Below are positions 17,079 through 26,597 of a stretch of DNA of 64,000 nt, in pieces. Position 1 is the stretch's first letter. Each line of letters starts with the position of its first letter. A program made the translations under genes and the position numbers. The stretch lies in contig NZ_CP137142.1 in NCBI RefSeq assembly GCF_045287255.1, positions 1,240,001-1,304,000 of the forward strand. Direction: 5' to 3'. The stretch is from Henriciella sp045287255. Its GTDB lineage: Bacteria; Pseudomonadota; Alphaproteobacteria; Caulobacterales; Hyphomonadaceae. The notes below the pieces were generated by a model. The model made no database searches. It was not told where the DNA came from and worked only from the letters and a program-made list of their open reading frames with translations.

Positions 17079-17522
17079 TTAGTTGCGCTGTCCGGGTTTC
17101 AGGACATAGGCACCATCGCTGACTTCAAAAACTTTAGCGATGTCAGGGTGCTTGATCGGTGCGTCACTCTCATCGGGGACGAGGTTCTGCTCTGAGACGT
17201 AGGCGACATAATGCGTCCGCTCATTTTCCGCGAACAAGTGATAGTAAGGCTGATCCTTGTCCGGGCGGACCTCTTCAGGGATTGCCTCATACCATTCTTC
17301 AGTATTGGCATAGGTCGGATCAACATCAAAAACGACACCGCGGAAGTCGAACAGACGGTGGCGCAGGACCTGACCGATCTGATATTTTGCGTCCCGAGAG
17401 ATGACTGCATTTGGAAGCGGCTGTTCTTCAACAGGCGCTTCAACCGCAGGGGTTGGAGCCACGGCTTGTCGTGATCCAAACAATTGCGCGAGGCGCTGTA
17501 TGACACTGGGTCGATGACTCAT
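17079..17522 (-). CDS. hspQ: Heat shock protein HspQ / hemimethylated-DNA-binding domain protein
   Basis: A 147-residue protein whose C-terminal 100 residues match HspQ: YQIGQVLRHRLFDFRGVVFD, then NTEEWYEAIPEEVRPDKDQP and YVAYVSEQNLVPD. HspQ is known in enterobacteria as a Lon specificity factor and DnaA-related heat-shock protein. The N-terminal 45 residues are Pro/Ala-rich and not part of the domain. I chose the ATG at 17522 (MSHRPSV), preceded by AAGGGTG, rather than the in-frame start at 17630, which would run into the divergent ppx gene. Confidence 0.9.
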   Translation of the reverse strand: MSHRPSVIQRLAQLFGSRQAVAPTPAVEAPVEEQPLPNAVISRDAKYQIGQVLRHRLFDFRGVVFDVDPTYANTEEWYEAIPEEVRPDKDQPYYHLFAENERTHYVAYVSEQNLVPDESDAPIKHPDIAKVFEVSDGAYVLKPGQRN

Positions 17523-17573
17523 CACACCCTTGTGTGCTACAGCTTTGGGTAACAGACAAGATTTGGGCCGCAT

Positions 17574-18698
17574 ATGGCTGACGAAAAAAAGCGTAGCAAC
17601 CGGGCAGCAAGCAGCCGGAACCGGGGCCACGCAGGGAAGAGACCCCCGCTCTATGCAGCGGTGGATCTTGGGACAAATAATTGCCGGCTGCTGATCGCCG
17701 CGCGCAAGCGTGATAGCTTTGCTGTGCTTGATTCACACTCGCAGATTGTTCGTCTCGGTGAGGGGCTTGAGGCAACCGGTCGCCTGTCTGATGCTTCAAT
17801 TGAACGCGCGATGGATGCGCTAAGAAAGATTTCGGCTAAACTCAAAGCCAAGAAGGTTGCCCATGTCCGCTGTGTGGCAACTGAGGCCTGTCGCCGTGCT
17901 GAGAATGGGCCTGATTTCATCAAACGCGTGCGTGAAGAGATTGGCCTGACTTTCAAGATCATCAGTGGTGCCGAGGAAGCGAAGCTGGCCATGGTCGGCT
18001 GTCACAACCTTGTCGCGCCAGACGTCAAAAAAGTCTTGGTGCTGGATATTGGTGGCGGATCGACAGAGTTCTCTCTCGTCAATGCCCATCCGGTACAGCA
18101 GGATGGGCTTAAGGGGCTTCTGACCCAGTCGCCGATTGAGGCATGGACGAGTTTGCCCATTGGCGTTGTGACGCTGACAGAAGCCTTCGCTCACTTGCCC
18201 GAAGACGAAGCCTATCCGGCGATGCTGGGGCATGCAAAAGGCCTTATCGACAAGTGGAAGCGCGCGCCGGGCATCCGCGAAATGTTTGCTAGCGGTGAGG
18301 CCCATGTGATCGGAACATCGGGCACGGTGACATGCCTGACCGGGGTGCACCTTGGCCTGACAAAGTATCGGCGTGACGCTGTGGACGGGCAATGGGTGAC
18401 TGAGGCGGAGATGATGGCAACAGTCAATCGCCTTAAGGATGCCGGCCCTGATGGACGTAAGAGGTTCCCAACAATTGGCGAGGATCGGGCTGGCATGATG
18501 TTGGCTGGATGTGCAATTGTCGAAGCGGCCTGGAGCCTTGCGCCGGGTGGCCGAATGCGGGTTGCTGATCGTGGTTTACGTGAAGGGCTCTTGTTATCCA
18601 TGATGCAGGGCCCACCTCGGCGGAAACGAAACGGTAAAAAGCGTCGACGACGTAAACCGAAACCTATGCAGGCACAGCGCGTGGAGGCGGCAGAATGA
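17574..18698 (+). CDS. ppx: Exopolyphosphatase / guanosine-pentaphosphate phosphohydrolase (Ppx/GppA) family protein
   Basis: A 374-residue ASKHA-fold phosphatase. Phosphate-binding signatures are DLGTNNCRLLIA (about 31-42), VATEACRRAENG, ISGAEEAKLA and DIGGGSTEFSLV. It hydrolyses polyphosphate or pppGpp. The N-terminal 25 residues and the last 30 are strongly basic (KKRRRRKPK near the end), perhaps for nucleic-acid or polyphosphate contact. It overlaps rlmE by ATGA, the usual alphaproteobacterial ppx-rlmE pair. Which of the two substrates is used cannot be told. Confidence 0.92.
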   Translation: MADEKKRSNRAASSRNRGHAGKRPPLYAAVDLGTNNCRLLIAARKRDSFAVLDSHSQIVRLGEGLEATGRLSDASIERAMDALRKISAKLKAKKVAHVRCVATEACRRAENGPDFIKRVREEIGLTFKIISGAEEAKLAMVGCHNLVAPDVKKVLVLDIGGGSTEFSLVNAHPVQQDGLKGLLTQSPIEAWTSLPIGVVTLTEAFAHLPEDEAYPAMLGHAKGLIDKWKRAPGIREMFASGEAHVIGTSGTVTCLTGVHLGLTKYRRDAVDGQWVTEAEMMATVNRLKDAGPDGRKRFPTIGEDRAGMMLAGCAIVEAAWSLAPGGRMRVADRGLREGLLLSMMQGPPRRKRNGKKRRRRKPKPMQAQRVEAAE

Positions 18699-19399
18699 GT
18701 GAGACCGAAAAACGTCGCTGGAAAGGACCAGACAAGACCAAACGTGGGTCTGGCCGCCGGATGGGTGAACGCAAAGTGACCGCTTATAACGCCAAGTCCG
18801 AAAGCTCGAAAAAGTGGATTGAGCGACAGCTCTCAGACCCATATGTGCAGAAAGCCAAGCGTGACGGCTATCGTGCGCGCGCGGCTTACAAATTGCTGGA
18901 AATCCATGAGCAAACCGGGATTTTGAAGCCGGGACAAAGAGTGGTCGATCTGGGCTGCGCGCCCGGTGGCTGGTTACAGGTTGTCCTCAAACACAAACCA
19001 AAAGAGCTGGTTGGAATTGACCTGCTGGCAATTGAGCCTGTTGTTGGCGCGCATGTGATCGAGGGCGACATCATGAACCCGGATGATGTTGCAGCGATGA
19101 TGAAGGGGCTGAGTGGTCCGCCTGATCTCGTACTCTCGGATATGGCTGCAAACACGACCGGGCACAGGCAAACTGACCACCTGCGCACGGCGACGCTGGC
19201 TGATATGGCCCTTGATTTTGCTGAAGAGCATCTGGTTAAGGGCGGGGCATTTTGCTCCAAGGTCTTCCAAGGCGGCGCGACAGCGGACATGCAGGAGCGG
19301 CTGAAGCGCATGTTCAAAACCGTCAAACACATCAAGCCACCCGCCAGCCGTGCGGGCTCCCCTGAACTCTTTGTTGTCGCAATGGGCTATCGTGGCTGA
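18695..19399 (+). CDS. rlmE: 23S rRNA (uridine-2'-O)-methyltransferase
   Basis: A 234-residue RrmJ/FtsJ-type methyltransferase that modifies the ribosomal A loop. DGYRARAAYKLLEI carries the first catalytic Lys, DLGCAPGGWLQV is the SAM motif, LVLSDMAAN the catalytic Asp, GAFCSKVFQGG the second Lys and SPELFVVA the Glu of the K-D-K-E tetrad. The basic N-terminal extension of about 40 residues is common in alphaproteobacteria. It overlaps ppx upstream and the prepilin peptidase gene downstream. Confidence 0.95.
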   Translation: MSETEKRRWKGPDKTKRGSGRRMGERKVTAYNAKSESSKKWIERQLSDPYVQKAKRDGYRARAAYKLLEIHEQTGILKPGQRVVDLGCAPGGWLQVVLKHKPKELVGIDLLAIEPVVGAHVIEGDIMNPDDVAAMMKGLSGPPDLVLSDMAANTTGHRQTDHLRTATLADMALDFAEEHLVKGGAFCSKVFQGGATADMQERLKRMFKTVKHIKPPASRAGSPELFVVAMGYRG

Positions 19400-19961
19400 G
19401 CCGGATTACCCTGAATTCAAGACTTACTCTGCCAGATTGAGGCTGGTGGCTCTTTTCGTCGTGATTACTCTGTTCCTAGCGGTATGGAGCTATAGCTATT
19501 GGATATCACAACCGCCGCCAGTGATCTGGTCGTCTATCCTTTTTGCCGCTTTGATTGTCGCTACCGCGATTGATCTGAGAAGCTATATTTTACCCGATTG
19601 GATTACGCTCCCTTTGGTTCTGATTGGCCTTTGGGTCGGCGGCAATTTTGGCTCAGGATACTTTTGGGCATGCATAGGGGCCTTGTTTGGATTTGGCCTG
19701 ATCGCGGGGCTGCGTTGGCTTTGGCTCAGACAGCGCGGTATTGAAGCGATCGGCCTTGGTGATGCGAAGCTTTTAGCCGCAGGCGGGGCGTGGCTTGGGC
19801 CTGCAGGTATACCTTTGTCCTTACTGGTTGCCTCGACAATGGCCATCCTGGTCATGCTGCTAAGTGGCCAGGCACAAGGCAGACAGGCAATCCCATTTGG
19901 TCCGTTTTTGGCCGTGGGAATCTGGTTCGCATGGTGCCTGGGGCACTTAATTGCCGGATAG
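19392..19961 (+). CDS. gspO: Prepilin peptidase (type IV leader peptidase, A24), peptidase domain only
   Basis: About 189 residues with six hydrophobic segments. The two catalytic aspartates are in IDLRSYILPDW and GLGDAKLLAAGG. The N-terminal methyltransferase domain of classical PilD/GspO is absent, as in short CpaA/TadV-like peptidases. It cuts the prepilin leaders of the pseudopilins encoded next door. I placed the start at the GTG at 19392, which overlaps the rlmE stop by 8 bases; the longer in-frame start at 19350 would overlap rlmE by 50 bases. No strong ribosome site is seen, so the start is uncertain. Confidence 0.85.
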   Translation: MAEPDYPEFKTYSARLRLVALFVVITLFLAVWSYSYWISQPPPVIWSSILFAALIVATAIDLRSYILPDWITLPLVLIGLWVGGNFGSGYFWACIGALFGFGLIAGLRWLWLRQRGIEAIGLGDAKLLAAGGAWLGPAGIPLSLLVASTMAILVMLLSGQAQGRQAIPFGPFLAVGIWFAWCLGHLIAG

Positions 19962-19984
19962 TCACATGACTTAATAGGACTTGT

Positions 19985-20007
19985 TGTGATGAAACAGTTT
20001 CGTCACA
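19985..20007. promoter_or_regulatory. Near-perfect palindrome upstream of gspC
   Basis: TGTGATGAAAC-A-GTTTCGTCACA: 11-base arms with one mismatch and a 1-base centre. It sits in the 126-base gap before the secretion operon. A single central base makes it more like an operator than a terminator. Its TGTGA and TCACA ends resemble CRP halves, but the 13-base spacing is too long for CRP. Confidence 0.4.
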
Positions 20008-20087
20008 TTTCCTACACGGGTCGTCAGTATAGGGACTGAAGGTTTGAGAGGCTAACCATAAGCGTTAGCAGAACAGGGTGAGTAAGG

Positions 20088-20936
20088 ATGGCGCAAGCCA
20101 ACCCAATCGATAGGCTATTAGCGTTCGAGGCGCCTGTGCGTTTTCTGCTCGAATTGCTTCTGGTCGCCGCACTCGCACTACTCCTAGCGCGCTTCGCATG
20201 GCTAATCGTGGCGCCGCAAGCGTCAGTTGCTGACTATAGAGAGCGACCTCTGCCGACACTTGCCTTGTCACGCACTGTGACAACCGAGGCCGACCTGACG
20301 CTTCTGGTGCGCTCAAACCCTTTTGAGGGGGCAGGCACACTTGATGACACCCCGATCGATGTACCGGAAACCCAGCTTAATCTGGTTTTGGATGGCTTGC
20401 TCATGTCGACCCTTGATCGGAACAGTTCAGCGACCATTCGCACACCGAATAATCAACAGAAGCGGTTCACTGTTGGCGAGGAAGTCTTGCCCGGTGTGAC
20501 TTTAGAACGAATCTTGTCTGATCGTGTGATTTTGAACCGTAACGGTATCGATGAGACGCTTCTGCTGGGGCGCCGTTCAGCAGGCCTTTCTGTCATTAGC
20601 GACGGCAGTGTGCCGCGCGCGACAGTTGATGTGGAGCCAGCACCGCGATCTATCAGTATTACTGGGCCTGATGTCCTTTTGCGGACGATCTCACTGAGCG
20701 AAGCACGCAGTGAAGGGCGAACCATTGGGTATCGTATCGAGGCGCGTGGGGATGTTGCTGATTTGCAGGCTTTAGGCTTTCAGCCGGGGGATGTTCTAAT
20801 CGCAGTGAATGGCCGAGAAGTGGCCCTACTGGATACCGATGAGATGCTCAGCGTCATGGGGGCAACATCAGCAGCCTCTTTGGAGATTGACCGGGCCGGG
20901 CAGCCAGTACAAGTGATTATTGAGTTTGAAGAATGA
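20088..20936 (+). CDS. gspC: Type II secretion system protein C (inner-membrane linker)
   Basis: A 282-residue bitopic protein: a single membrane helix at about residues 17-43, a homology region (LVRSNPFEG, then LNLVLDGLLMS and the VGEEVLPGVTLERI/DRVILNRNG pair) and a C-terminal PDZ domain with YRIEARGDVADLQALGFQPGD and VNGREV. GspC links the inner-membrane platform to the GspD secretin and helps choose substrates. It is the first gene of the gspC-N operon and its stop overlaps the first possible gspD start. Confidence 0.92.
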   Translation: MAQANPIDRLLAFEAPVRFLLELLLVAALALLLARFAWLIVAPQASVADYRERPLPTLALSRTVTTEADLTLLVRSNPFEGAGTLDDTPIDVPETQLNLVLDGLLMSTLDRNSSATIRTPNNQQKRFTVGEEVLPGVTLERILSDRVILNRNGIDETLLLGRRSAGLSVISDGSVPRATVDVEPAPRSISITGPDVLLRTISLSEARSEGRTIGYRIEARGDVADLQALGFQPGDVLIAVNGREVALLDTDEMLSVMGATSAASLEIDRAGQPVQVIIEFEE

Positions 20937-20953
20937 TGGATAGAGGGCGAGCC

Positions 20954-22891
20954 ATGAAGAGAGTATTTCTTGGAACCGCAGCTGCGATGGTGCTGGCCAC
21001 ACCGATCGCCACAGCGGAAATGAACTCCCCACAGGCATCACGTCATGTGTTGAACCTCAATGATGTTGAGGTGACGGCGCTGATCGATGATGTTTCCATT
21101 ATCACCGGATATACATTCATTCTGCATCCAGATGTACGGCGCACCAAAGTGACCGTGATGTCGCAAGCGGCCATGACTACGGATGAGGTGTTTCAGGTTT
21201 TCCTGTCCACGCTTCGTGTAAATGGATTTACGGCCGTACCTGCTGGGCGCGGTGTTTACCGTATTTTGCCAGAGCAAATGGCGATTGGTGAGGCATCGCT
21301 GAATGCATCAGGGGCCAATATCTTCCGGACAGAAGTGATCCGCCTCAACAATTTCTCGGCGATTGAGGCAGCTCAGATGGTCAAACCTCTGGTGGACGCA
21401 CAGGGACAGGTGATCGCCAATGCGCGGTCGAACACGCTGGTTGTTGTTGATTATGCGTCGAACATGCCGCGTCTACGCGAAGTGGTTGCGGGGCTCGACA
21501 GCTCGGATCGCACCAAGATGGAAACGATTGCTCTGCGCAATGTGCCTGCGGTTGAGATGGAAGGTATCCTTTCCAACCTGATGTCGACACGGGAAGATGG
21601 CGCAAGAACGAACTTTGAGGTCTCAGCCTCCAAAAGCAGCAATTCTATCGTGGTGCGCGGGGATGAGCTGAATGTTGCTCAGGCGATCCGTGTCGCAACA
21701 GAGTTGGATGAGACCGATCCGATTCAAGACAGTTTGCGGGTCATTGCGCTGAAGAATTCTACTGCCGAAGACATTGTTCCCATTCTGGAAAAGCTTAGCG
21801 AGTCTATGGCGGCAAAATCCGGTCCCGCGGATGATGTGTCTCGACAAGCAACGATCGCCCATCATGAGGCCACCAATTCCCTCGTCATCAGTGCGCCGCC
21901 AGAGTCTTTGCTGGCCATGGAACGCGTTGTCGATGAGCTTGATCGTCGCCGCGCGCAGGTGCTGGTTGAGGCCATCATTGTTGAAGTTTCAGATGATACG
22001 GCCCGTGAACTTGGCGTGGAATTCCTGTTGTCTGGGACTGGTGAGTCCCAAATTCCATTCCTGAGCACCAGCTTTTCGCGTTCTGCGCCAAATCTTCTGG
22101 CTTTAGGGGGCGCTCTGATTGACCCGGACGTGTTTGGTGGGACGAACCCGTTTACCACACCAGCTGTGAACTCACTCCTAGGGCTCGATGGCGCAACGGT
22201 TGGTGGTGTTGGCCAAAGTGGCGACACGCTTTTTGGGGCTGTTCTGACAGCCGTAGAGAAAGACACAGACTCTCGTATCCTCTCCAAACCGTTTAATATG
22301 ACGCTTGATAATGGCACATCGGAATTGCTGGTGGGTCAGGAGGTTTCGATCGCAACTGGCTCTGTCTTGAGCTCGGATAACTCAAACCCCTTCCAGACGG
22401 TCGAGCGCCAGAAAGTTGGTGTGACACTTAGAGTGACCCCGAGTATCTCTGAAGATGACACGGTCCAGCTCGATATCTATCAGGAAGTCTCGAACATCGC
22501 GGGTGTGGTGGGAGAAGATGCGACCAACCCGATCTTCAACAAACGTGAAATCACGACACAGGTCCTGGCCGATAATGGCGAGATCATCGTGCTCGGCGGT
22601 CTGATCGAACAGGAAGACACGGTTGTGAACTCCAAAGTTCCAATTCTGGGTGATATCCCAGTCGTCGGTAATCTCTTCAAATCCGAAGGGAAGGGACAGA
22701 ACCGCTCAAACCTGATGGTTTTTATTAAGCCGACCATCGTGCGCAATCGTGAAGAAGCCCGTAGTGTCACAAACCGGAATTATCGCTACATCCGGGCCGA
22801 AGAAATGCTGCGTGATGCCGATAATGGTAGCAGCTCGCTCGATACTTTCATTGAGGAAGTGCTGGGGGACAAGCCTCCAATGGAGGAATAA
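20954..22891 (+). CDS. gspD: Type II secretion system secretin
   Basis: The outer-membrane channel, 645 residues from the ATG at 20954. That start follows GAGGGCGAG and opens the signal peptide MKRVFLGTAAAMVLATPIA; an upstream ATG at 20933 overlapping the gspC stop is possible. An N0 domain (VTALIDDVSIITGYTFIL) is followed by N1-N3 repeats and the secretin core. VPILGDIPVVGNLF near the C terminus is the secretin signature. The C-terminal tail is acidic. No separate GspS pilotin is seen, but an orphan lipoprotein is encoded at the operon end. Confidence 0.96.
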   Translation: MKRVFLGTAAAMVLATPIATAEMNSPQASRHVLNLNDVEVTALIDDVSIITGYTFILHPDVRRTKVTVMSQAAMTTDEVFQVFLSTLRVNGFTAVPAGRGVYRILPEQMAIGEASLNASGANIFRTEVIRLNNFSAIEAAQMVKPLVDAQGQVIANARSNTLVVVDYASNMPRLREVVAGLDSSDRTKMETIALRNVPAVEMEGILSNLMSTREDGARTNFEVSASKSSNSIVVRGDELNVAQAIRVATELDETDPIQDSLRVIALKNSTAEDIVPILEKLSESMAAKSGPADDVSRQATIAHHEATNSLVISAPPESLLAMERVVDELDRRRAQVLVEAIIVEVSDDTARELGVEFLLSGTGESQIPFLSTSFSRSAPNLLALGGALIDPDVFGGTNPFTTPAVNSLLGLDGATVGGVGQSGDTLFGAVLTAVEKDTDSRILSKPFNMTLDNGTSELLVGQEVSIATGSVLSSDNSNPFQTVERQKVGVTLRVTPSISEDDTVQLDIYQEVSNIAGVVGEDATNPIFNKREITTQVLADNGEIIVLGGLIEQEDTVVNSKVPILGDIPVVGNLFKSEGKGQNRSNLMVFIKPTIVRNREEARSVTNRNYRYIRAEEMLRDADNGSSSLDTFIEEVLGDKPPMEE

Positions 22892-22931
22892 CCTATTTGT
22901 GCGGCCTCTATGGCGCAGGTAGAGTGGAAAA

Positions 22932-24422
22932 ATGAACGCACAGACTGGTCCAGACCTCAGTTATAGCTTCGCGCGCGATAAGGGGATTGTTGTTCTCGAT
23001 CGCAGTGACGAGGCCGTACAGCTTGGCGTGCGTAATGGCGCGGACCCATTTGCGCTATCCGAAGCCCGCCGCGTTCTGCGTCTGCCATTTACGCTGCAGG
23101 CCATGGATGGCTCGGCTTTTGAGCGCGCCCTGACTGAGCATTATGCTCGCGAAGGGGTTACAGGCGATGAGGCTGAGGCCGCTCTGGATCGAGATGGGGA
23201 TCTCGCCAGCCTTGTTGAGGGTATTCCGCAAACCGCAGACCTTCTTGATGGTGATGATGACGCTCCGGTCATCCGCCTGATCAATGGCCTGATCTATGAG
23301 GCGGTCAATCGCAAAGCCTCGGACGTTCACATCGAACCACATGAAGACCAGATGTCTGTGCGCTACCGTATTGATGGGGTTTTACAGGAAGTGCTGACCC
23401 CATCGCGCCGCCTTGCTGCGCCCCTGATCAGCCGGATCAAGGTTATGGCGCGGCTCGATATTGCTGAGAAGCGCATGCCGCAGGATGGCCGGATTTCGCT
23501 TTCTATTGGCGGGCGCAGCATTGATGTCCGGGTCTCGACCCTGCCAAGCCGTTATGGTGAGCGCGTCACCATGCGCTTGCTGGACACACGTAATGCGCTG
23601 CTTGGGCTAGATGAACTTGGTATGGACGGCGCCACGTTGGCGCGGTTCCGGGAGGTTCTGGCTCAGCCGAATGGCATTACGCTGGTGACTGGCCCAACTG
23701 GCTCAGGGAAAACCACGACGCTCTATTCGGCTCTCTCTGTTCTGAACAATGGCGAGCGGAATGTGATGACGCTCGAGGACCCGATCGAATATGGCCTTGA
23801 GGGCATCAGCCAGACCCAGATGAACCACAAGGTCGGTCTGACCTTTGCTGCAACTTTACGGGCGATCCTGCGTCACGATCCCGATGTCGTCATGGTCGGG
23901 GAGATCCGTGATCTCGAAACCGCCAAAGTCGCCTTCGAGTTTGCCGCCACGGGGCGGCCAGTGCTCTCCACCGTGCACACGAATAGCGCGGCAGGGGCGA
24001 TTCAGCGTCTGCGCGATATGGGGATTGAGCCCTATGTTCTGGCGGCGACCCTGCGCGCGGTGATTGCGCAGCGTCTGGTGCGAAAGCTTTGCGATCATTG
24101 CAAGCGCCCGCATGAGCCCAACCCGGATGAGCTTGCCATGTTCGGCTTGCAAGCAAGTGACGTTCAGGCGTTTTATCGGCCAACAGGTTGTATGGCCTGT
24201 GGTAATTCCGGATATGCTGGGCGTCTTGGCGTTTATGAACTGATCACAGTCGACAGCGATCTGCGAGAGCTGATCCGTAATGATGGTTCCGAAGACCAAA
24301 TTCAGGATCAGGCCTTTGCGCAACACGATACGCTGTTCACCAATGCGGCGCGTTATATCGTAAGCGGCCAAACCAGCGTTGAGGAAGTGCTGCGCGTTTG
24401 CCGCCGCGATGAGGAGCGTTAG
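22932..24422 (+). CDS. gspE: Type II secretion system ATPase
   Basis: A 496-residue hexameric ATPase that powers pseudopilus assembly. Visible: the Walker A GPTGSGKTT near residue 255, the Asp/His boxes (VMTLEDPIEYGLEGISQTQ, TLRAILRHDPDVVMVGEIRD, STVHTNSA) and a zinc-binding four-Cys motif made by CDHC and CMACGNSGY. The N1E domain is short. It lies 40 bases after gspD and 2 bases before gspF. Confidence 0.97.
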   Translation: MNAQTGPDLSYSFARDKGIVVLDRSDEAVQLGVRNGADPFALSEARRVLRLPFTLQAMDGSAFERALTEHYAREGVTGDEAEAALDRDGDLASLVEGIPQTADLLDGDDDAPVIRLINGLIYEAVNRKASDVHIEPHEDQMSVRYRIDGVLQEVLTPSRRLAAPLISRIKVMARLDIAEKRMPQDGRISLSIGGRSIDVRVSTLPSRYGERVTMRLLDTRNALLGLDELGMDGATLARFREVLAQPNGITLVTGPTGSGKTTTLYSALSVLNNGERNVMTLEDPIEYGLEGISQTQMNHKVGLTFAATLRAILRHDPDVVMVGEIRDLETAKVAFEFAATGRPVLSTVHTNSAAGAIQRLRDMGIEPYVLAATLRAVIAQRLVRKLCDHCKRPHEPNPDELAMFGLQASDVQAFYRPTGCMACGNSGYAGRLGVYELITVDSDLRELIRNDGSEDQIQDQAFAQHDTLFTNAARYIVSGQTSVEEVLRVCRRDEER

Positions 24423-24424
24423 GC

Positions 24425-25642
24425 GTGGCGGTTTTTGACTATGTTGCCATCGGCCCGGACGGGAAGCAGGCCACAGGGGTCATAACCGCTGATTCCGCGC
24501 GCGCGGCCCGCAAGGAGTTACGCCTACGTCAGATGTCACCGCTGGAGGTGAATGAGACATCCGAGAAAAAGAGCCAAAAGCGTTTTTCACGTTCAGGCGG
24601 CTCCATGGGCGGAAATGATCTCGTTCTGACAACCCGTCAGCTGGCTATGCTGATCAGGTCTGGCTCAACAGTTGAAGAGGCTGTTGGGGCAATTGCCGGA
24701 CAAGCTGAGAAACCCGGCGTACGTGGCGCCTTGATGAGTGTGCGCGCAGCGGTTCAGGAGGGCTACGCGCTGGACGAGGCGCTGGCTCAACAGTCCAAGG
24801 TCTTCCCGCAATACTATCGCTCTGTTGTCTCTGCGGGATTGCAGGCCGGGCGGTTGGGTGAGGTGCTGGAGCGTCTCGCCACGCATTTGGAAAAATCCCG
24901 CAAGCTTCGTCGTAAACTTCTATCGGCACTGATTTATCCGGCGGTTCTCGCGGTTGTCGCGCTGGTCGTTGTTATTCTGCTTATGGTTTTCGTCGTCCCC
25001 GCGGTGGTTGAACAGTTTGATACAATCGGTCAGGATTTGCCGCCCCTGACTGAGGGGGTCATCGCGGTTTCGAATTTTCTGAGAGGGTCGGGTATTATCC
25101 TGATCCCGCTCTTGATGCTGGCCGGATGGGGCATGCGACGGGTGTTTACTCAGCCTGCCTTGAAGCTGCGCTGGGATAAGTTTGTGCTGGCTTTACCTCT
25201 GATTGGGAAACTGATGCGGACGGTCAATGCCGCGCGGTTCTCGCGAACCTTTGCGACATTGTCCGGTAGTGGCGCCACCGTGCCTGACGCTCTGGTGGCG
25301 GCGCGCGGCGCAGTTGGCAATGCAGTCTTTCAAAAGGCTCTCACAACAGTCCGCCGCGACGTCGAAGAGGGCCAATCGCTTAATCGCGCCTTGCGTAAGT
25401 CAGAGCTTTTCCCGGGCATGCTGGTCCATATGGTCGCGAGTGGCGAGCGTGGCGGCAACCTGCCGGACATGATGGGTCGCGCAGCTGACTATATGGAAGA
25501 TGAGCTGGACAATAATGCCACGGTCGCCCTCGGACTGGTTGAGCCATTGCTGATCGTGATCCTGGCGGGGATTGTCGCGCTCATCGTGCTGGCAATCATG
25601 CTGCCTATCCTGCAACTTAATACAATGGCCATTGGTGGCTGA
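24425..25642 (+). CDS. gspF: Type II secretion system inner-membrane platform protein
   Basis: A 405-residue polytopic protein with two T2SSF domains (about 70-190 and 270-395) and three membrane helices near 170, 220 and 375. TRQLAMLIRSGSTVEEA and FSRTFATLSGSGATVPDAL are the paired domain signatures. It starts at GTG two bases after the gspE stop. GspF forms the membrane platform that GspE drives. Confidence 0.95.
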   Translation: MAVFDYVAIGPDGKQATGVITADSARAARKELRLRQMSPLEVNETSEKKSQKRFSRSGGSMGGNDLVLTTRQLAMLIRSGSTVEEAVGAIAGQAEKPGVRGALMSVRAAVQEGYALDEALAQQSKVFPQYYRSVVSAGLQAGRLGEVLERLATHLEKSRKLRRKLLSALIYPAVLAVVALVVVILLMVFVVPAVVEQFDTIGQDLPPLTEGVIAVSNFLRGSGIILIPLLMLAGWGMRRVFTQPALKLRWDKFVLALPLIGKLMRTVNAARFSRTFATLSGSGATVPDALVAARGAVGNAVFQKALTTVRRDVEEGQSLNRALRKSELFPGMLVHMVASGERGGNLPDMMGRAADYMEDELDNNATVALGLVEPLLIVILAGIVALIVLAIMLPILQLNTMAIGG

Positions 25643-25653
25643 CGGAGATAATA

Positions 25654-26106
25654 ATGGACCTGAAACGGATCAAACGCCTGCGCCGCGAAGGCGGGTTTAC
25701 CCTGACAGAGATCATGGTGGTGATCTTTATCATTGGTCTACTCTCAACCGTGGTCCTGTTTAACGTGCTTGGCGCGCGCACCGATGCACAGGTCAAGACC
25801 GCACAGACGAATATCACCCGGCTGGCCAACGCGCTCGAACAATACAGCCTTGATATGTACGATTATCCGAGCCAACGACAGGGCCTTGAAGCGCTGGTCA
25901 CACGCCCGGACAATATCCCCAGCGGTGCGAGCTATCGGCAGGGGGGCTATATCACCAAGTTGCCCATGGACCCGTGGGGACGTCCGTTCGTCTATGAACG
26001 CCCCGGTGACAAGTCTGGCCGTGCTTATGATCTCTACTCCTATGGTGCCGATGGCAAAGAAGGTGGGGAAGAGCTCGACGCTGATATCGGTAACTGGGAC
26101 AACTGA
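25654..26106 (+). CDS. gspG: Type II secretion system major pseudopilin
   Basis: A 150-residue pseudopilin. The leader ends in Gly before FTLTEIMVVIFIIG, with the conserved Glu at +5. YPSQRQGLEALVTRP and PMDPWGRPFVYERPG are GspG hallmarks, and the C-terminal DADIGNWD fits the calcium-binding loop. It builds the shaft of the pseudopilus and is processed by the peptidase at 19392. Confidence 0.96.
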   Translation: MDLKRIKRLRREGGFTLTEIMVVIFIIGLLSTVVLFNVLGARTDAQVKTAQTNITRLANALEQYSLDMYDYPSQRQGLEALVTRPDNIPSGASYRQGGYITKLPMDPWGRPFVYERPGDKSGRAYDLYSYGADGKEGGEELDADIGNWDN

Positions 26107-26114
26107 TCACAGCC

Positions 26115-26597
26115 ATGATGGGCACCCTCGCACATACGCGCCATAGCGAACGCGGGATGACCCTGATTGAGGTTCTGACGGTTGTTTTTATTATCGCACT
26201 TACCAGCAGCCTTGTTGTCCTGACACTGCCTGAGCGTTCAAGCGAGGCAGAGCGCTTTACGGAACGCTTTGCGCAGGATGTGTCTCGCGCACATGACCGG
26301 GCAATCCTGTCGGGCCGTGTTGTTGGGATTGGCTTTGCCCGTGATCGCTACCGTTTGCAGGAATGGCGGCAGGGGGAGTGGCACGCGGTTTCAGGAAACA
26401 GCCAGTCCGTGCCGGAGCGCGTTGATATTGTGTTTCTGAATGCCCCTGAGACGGAGGCTGATGAGCAAGCTCGCCCTGACATCCTTTTTGATCCGACAGG
26501 CGTGAACACACCGACCGAAATGCTGGTTCGCTCACGAGGAGAGCGCTTGTCCGTGACGGTTCTGGCCGATGGTGAGGTACAGATCGATGCGGGCTAG
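26115..26597 (+). CDS. gspH: Type II secretion system minor pseudopilin H
   Basis: A 160-residue minor pseudopilin with a short basic leader ending SERG before MTLIEVLTVVFIIAL; Met replaces the usual Phe at +1 and Glu5 is present. The rest is a GspH-type beta domain (RAHDRAILSGRVVGIGF, then YRLQEWRQGEWHA). The start could be either ATG at 26115 or 26118. It overlaps gspI. Confidence 0.9.
   Translation: MMGTLAHTRHSERGMTLIEVLTVVFIIALTSSLVVLTLPERSSEAERFTERFAQDVSRAHDRAILSGRVVGIGFARDRYRLQEWRQGEWHAVSGNSQSVPERVDIVFLNAPETEADEQARPDILFDPTGVNTPTEMLVRSRGERLSVTVLADGEVQIDAG

Noticed and set aside
19985..20007. CRP site reading of the TGTGA...TCACA ends
   Set aside because: The spacing between the half-sites is 13 bases, not the 6 needed for CRP; kept only as an unassigned palindrome.
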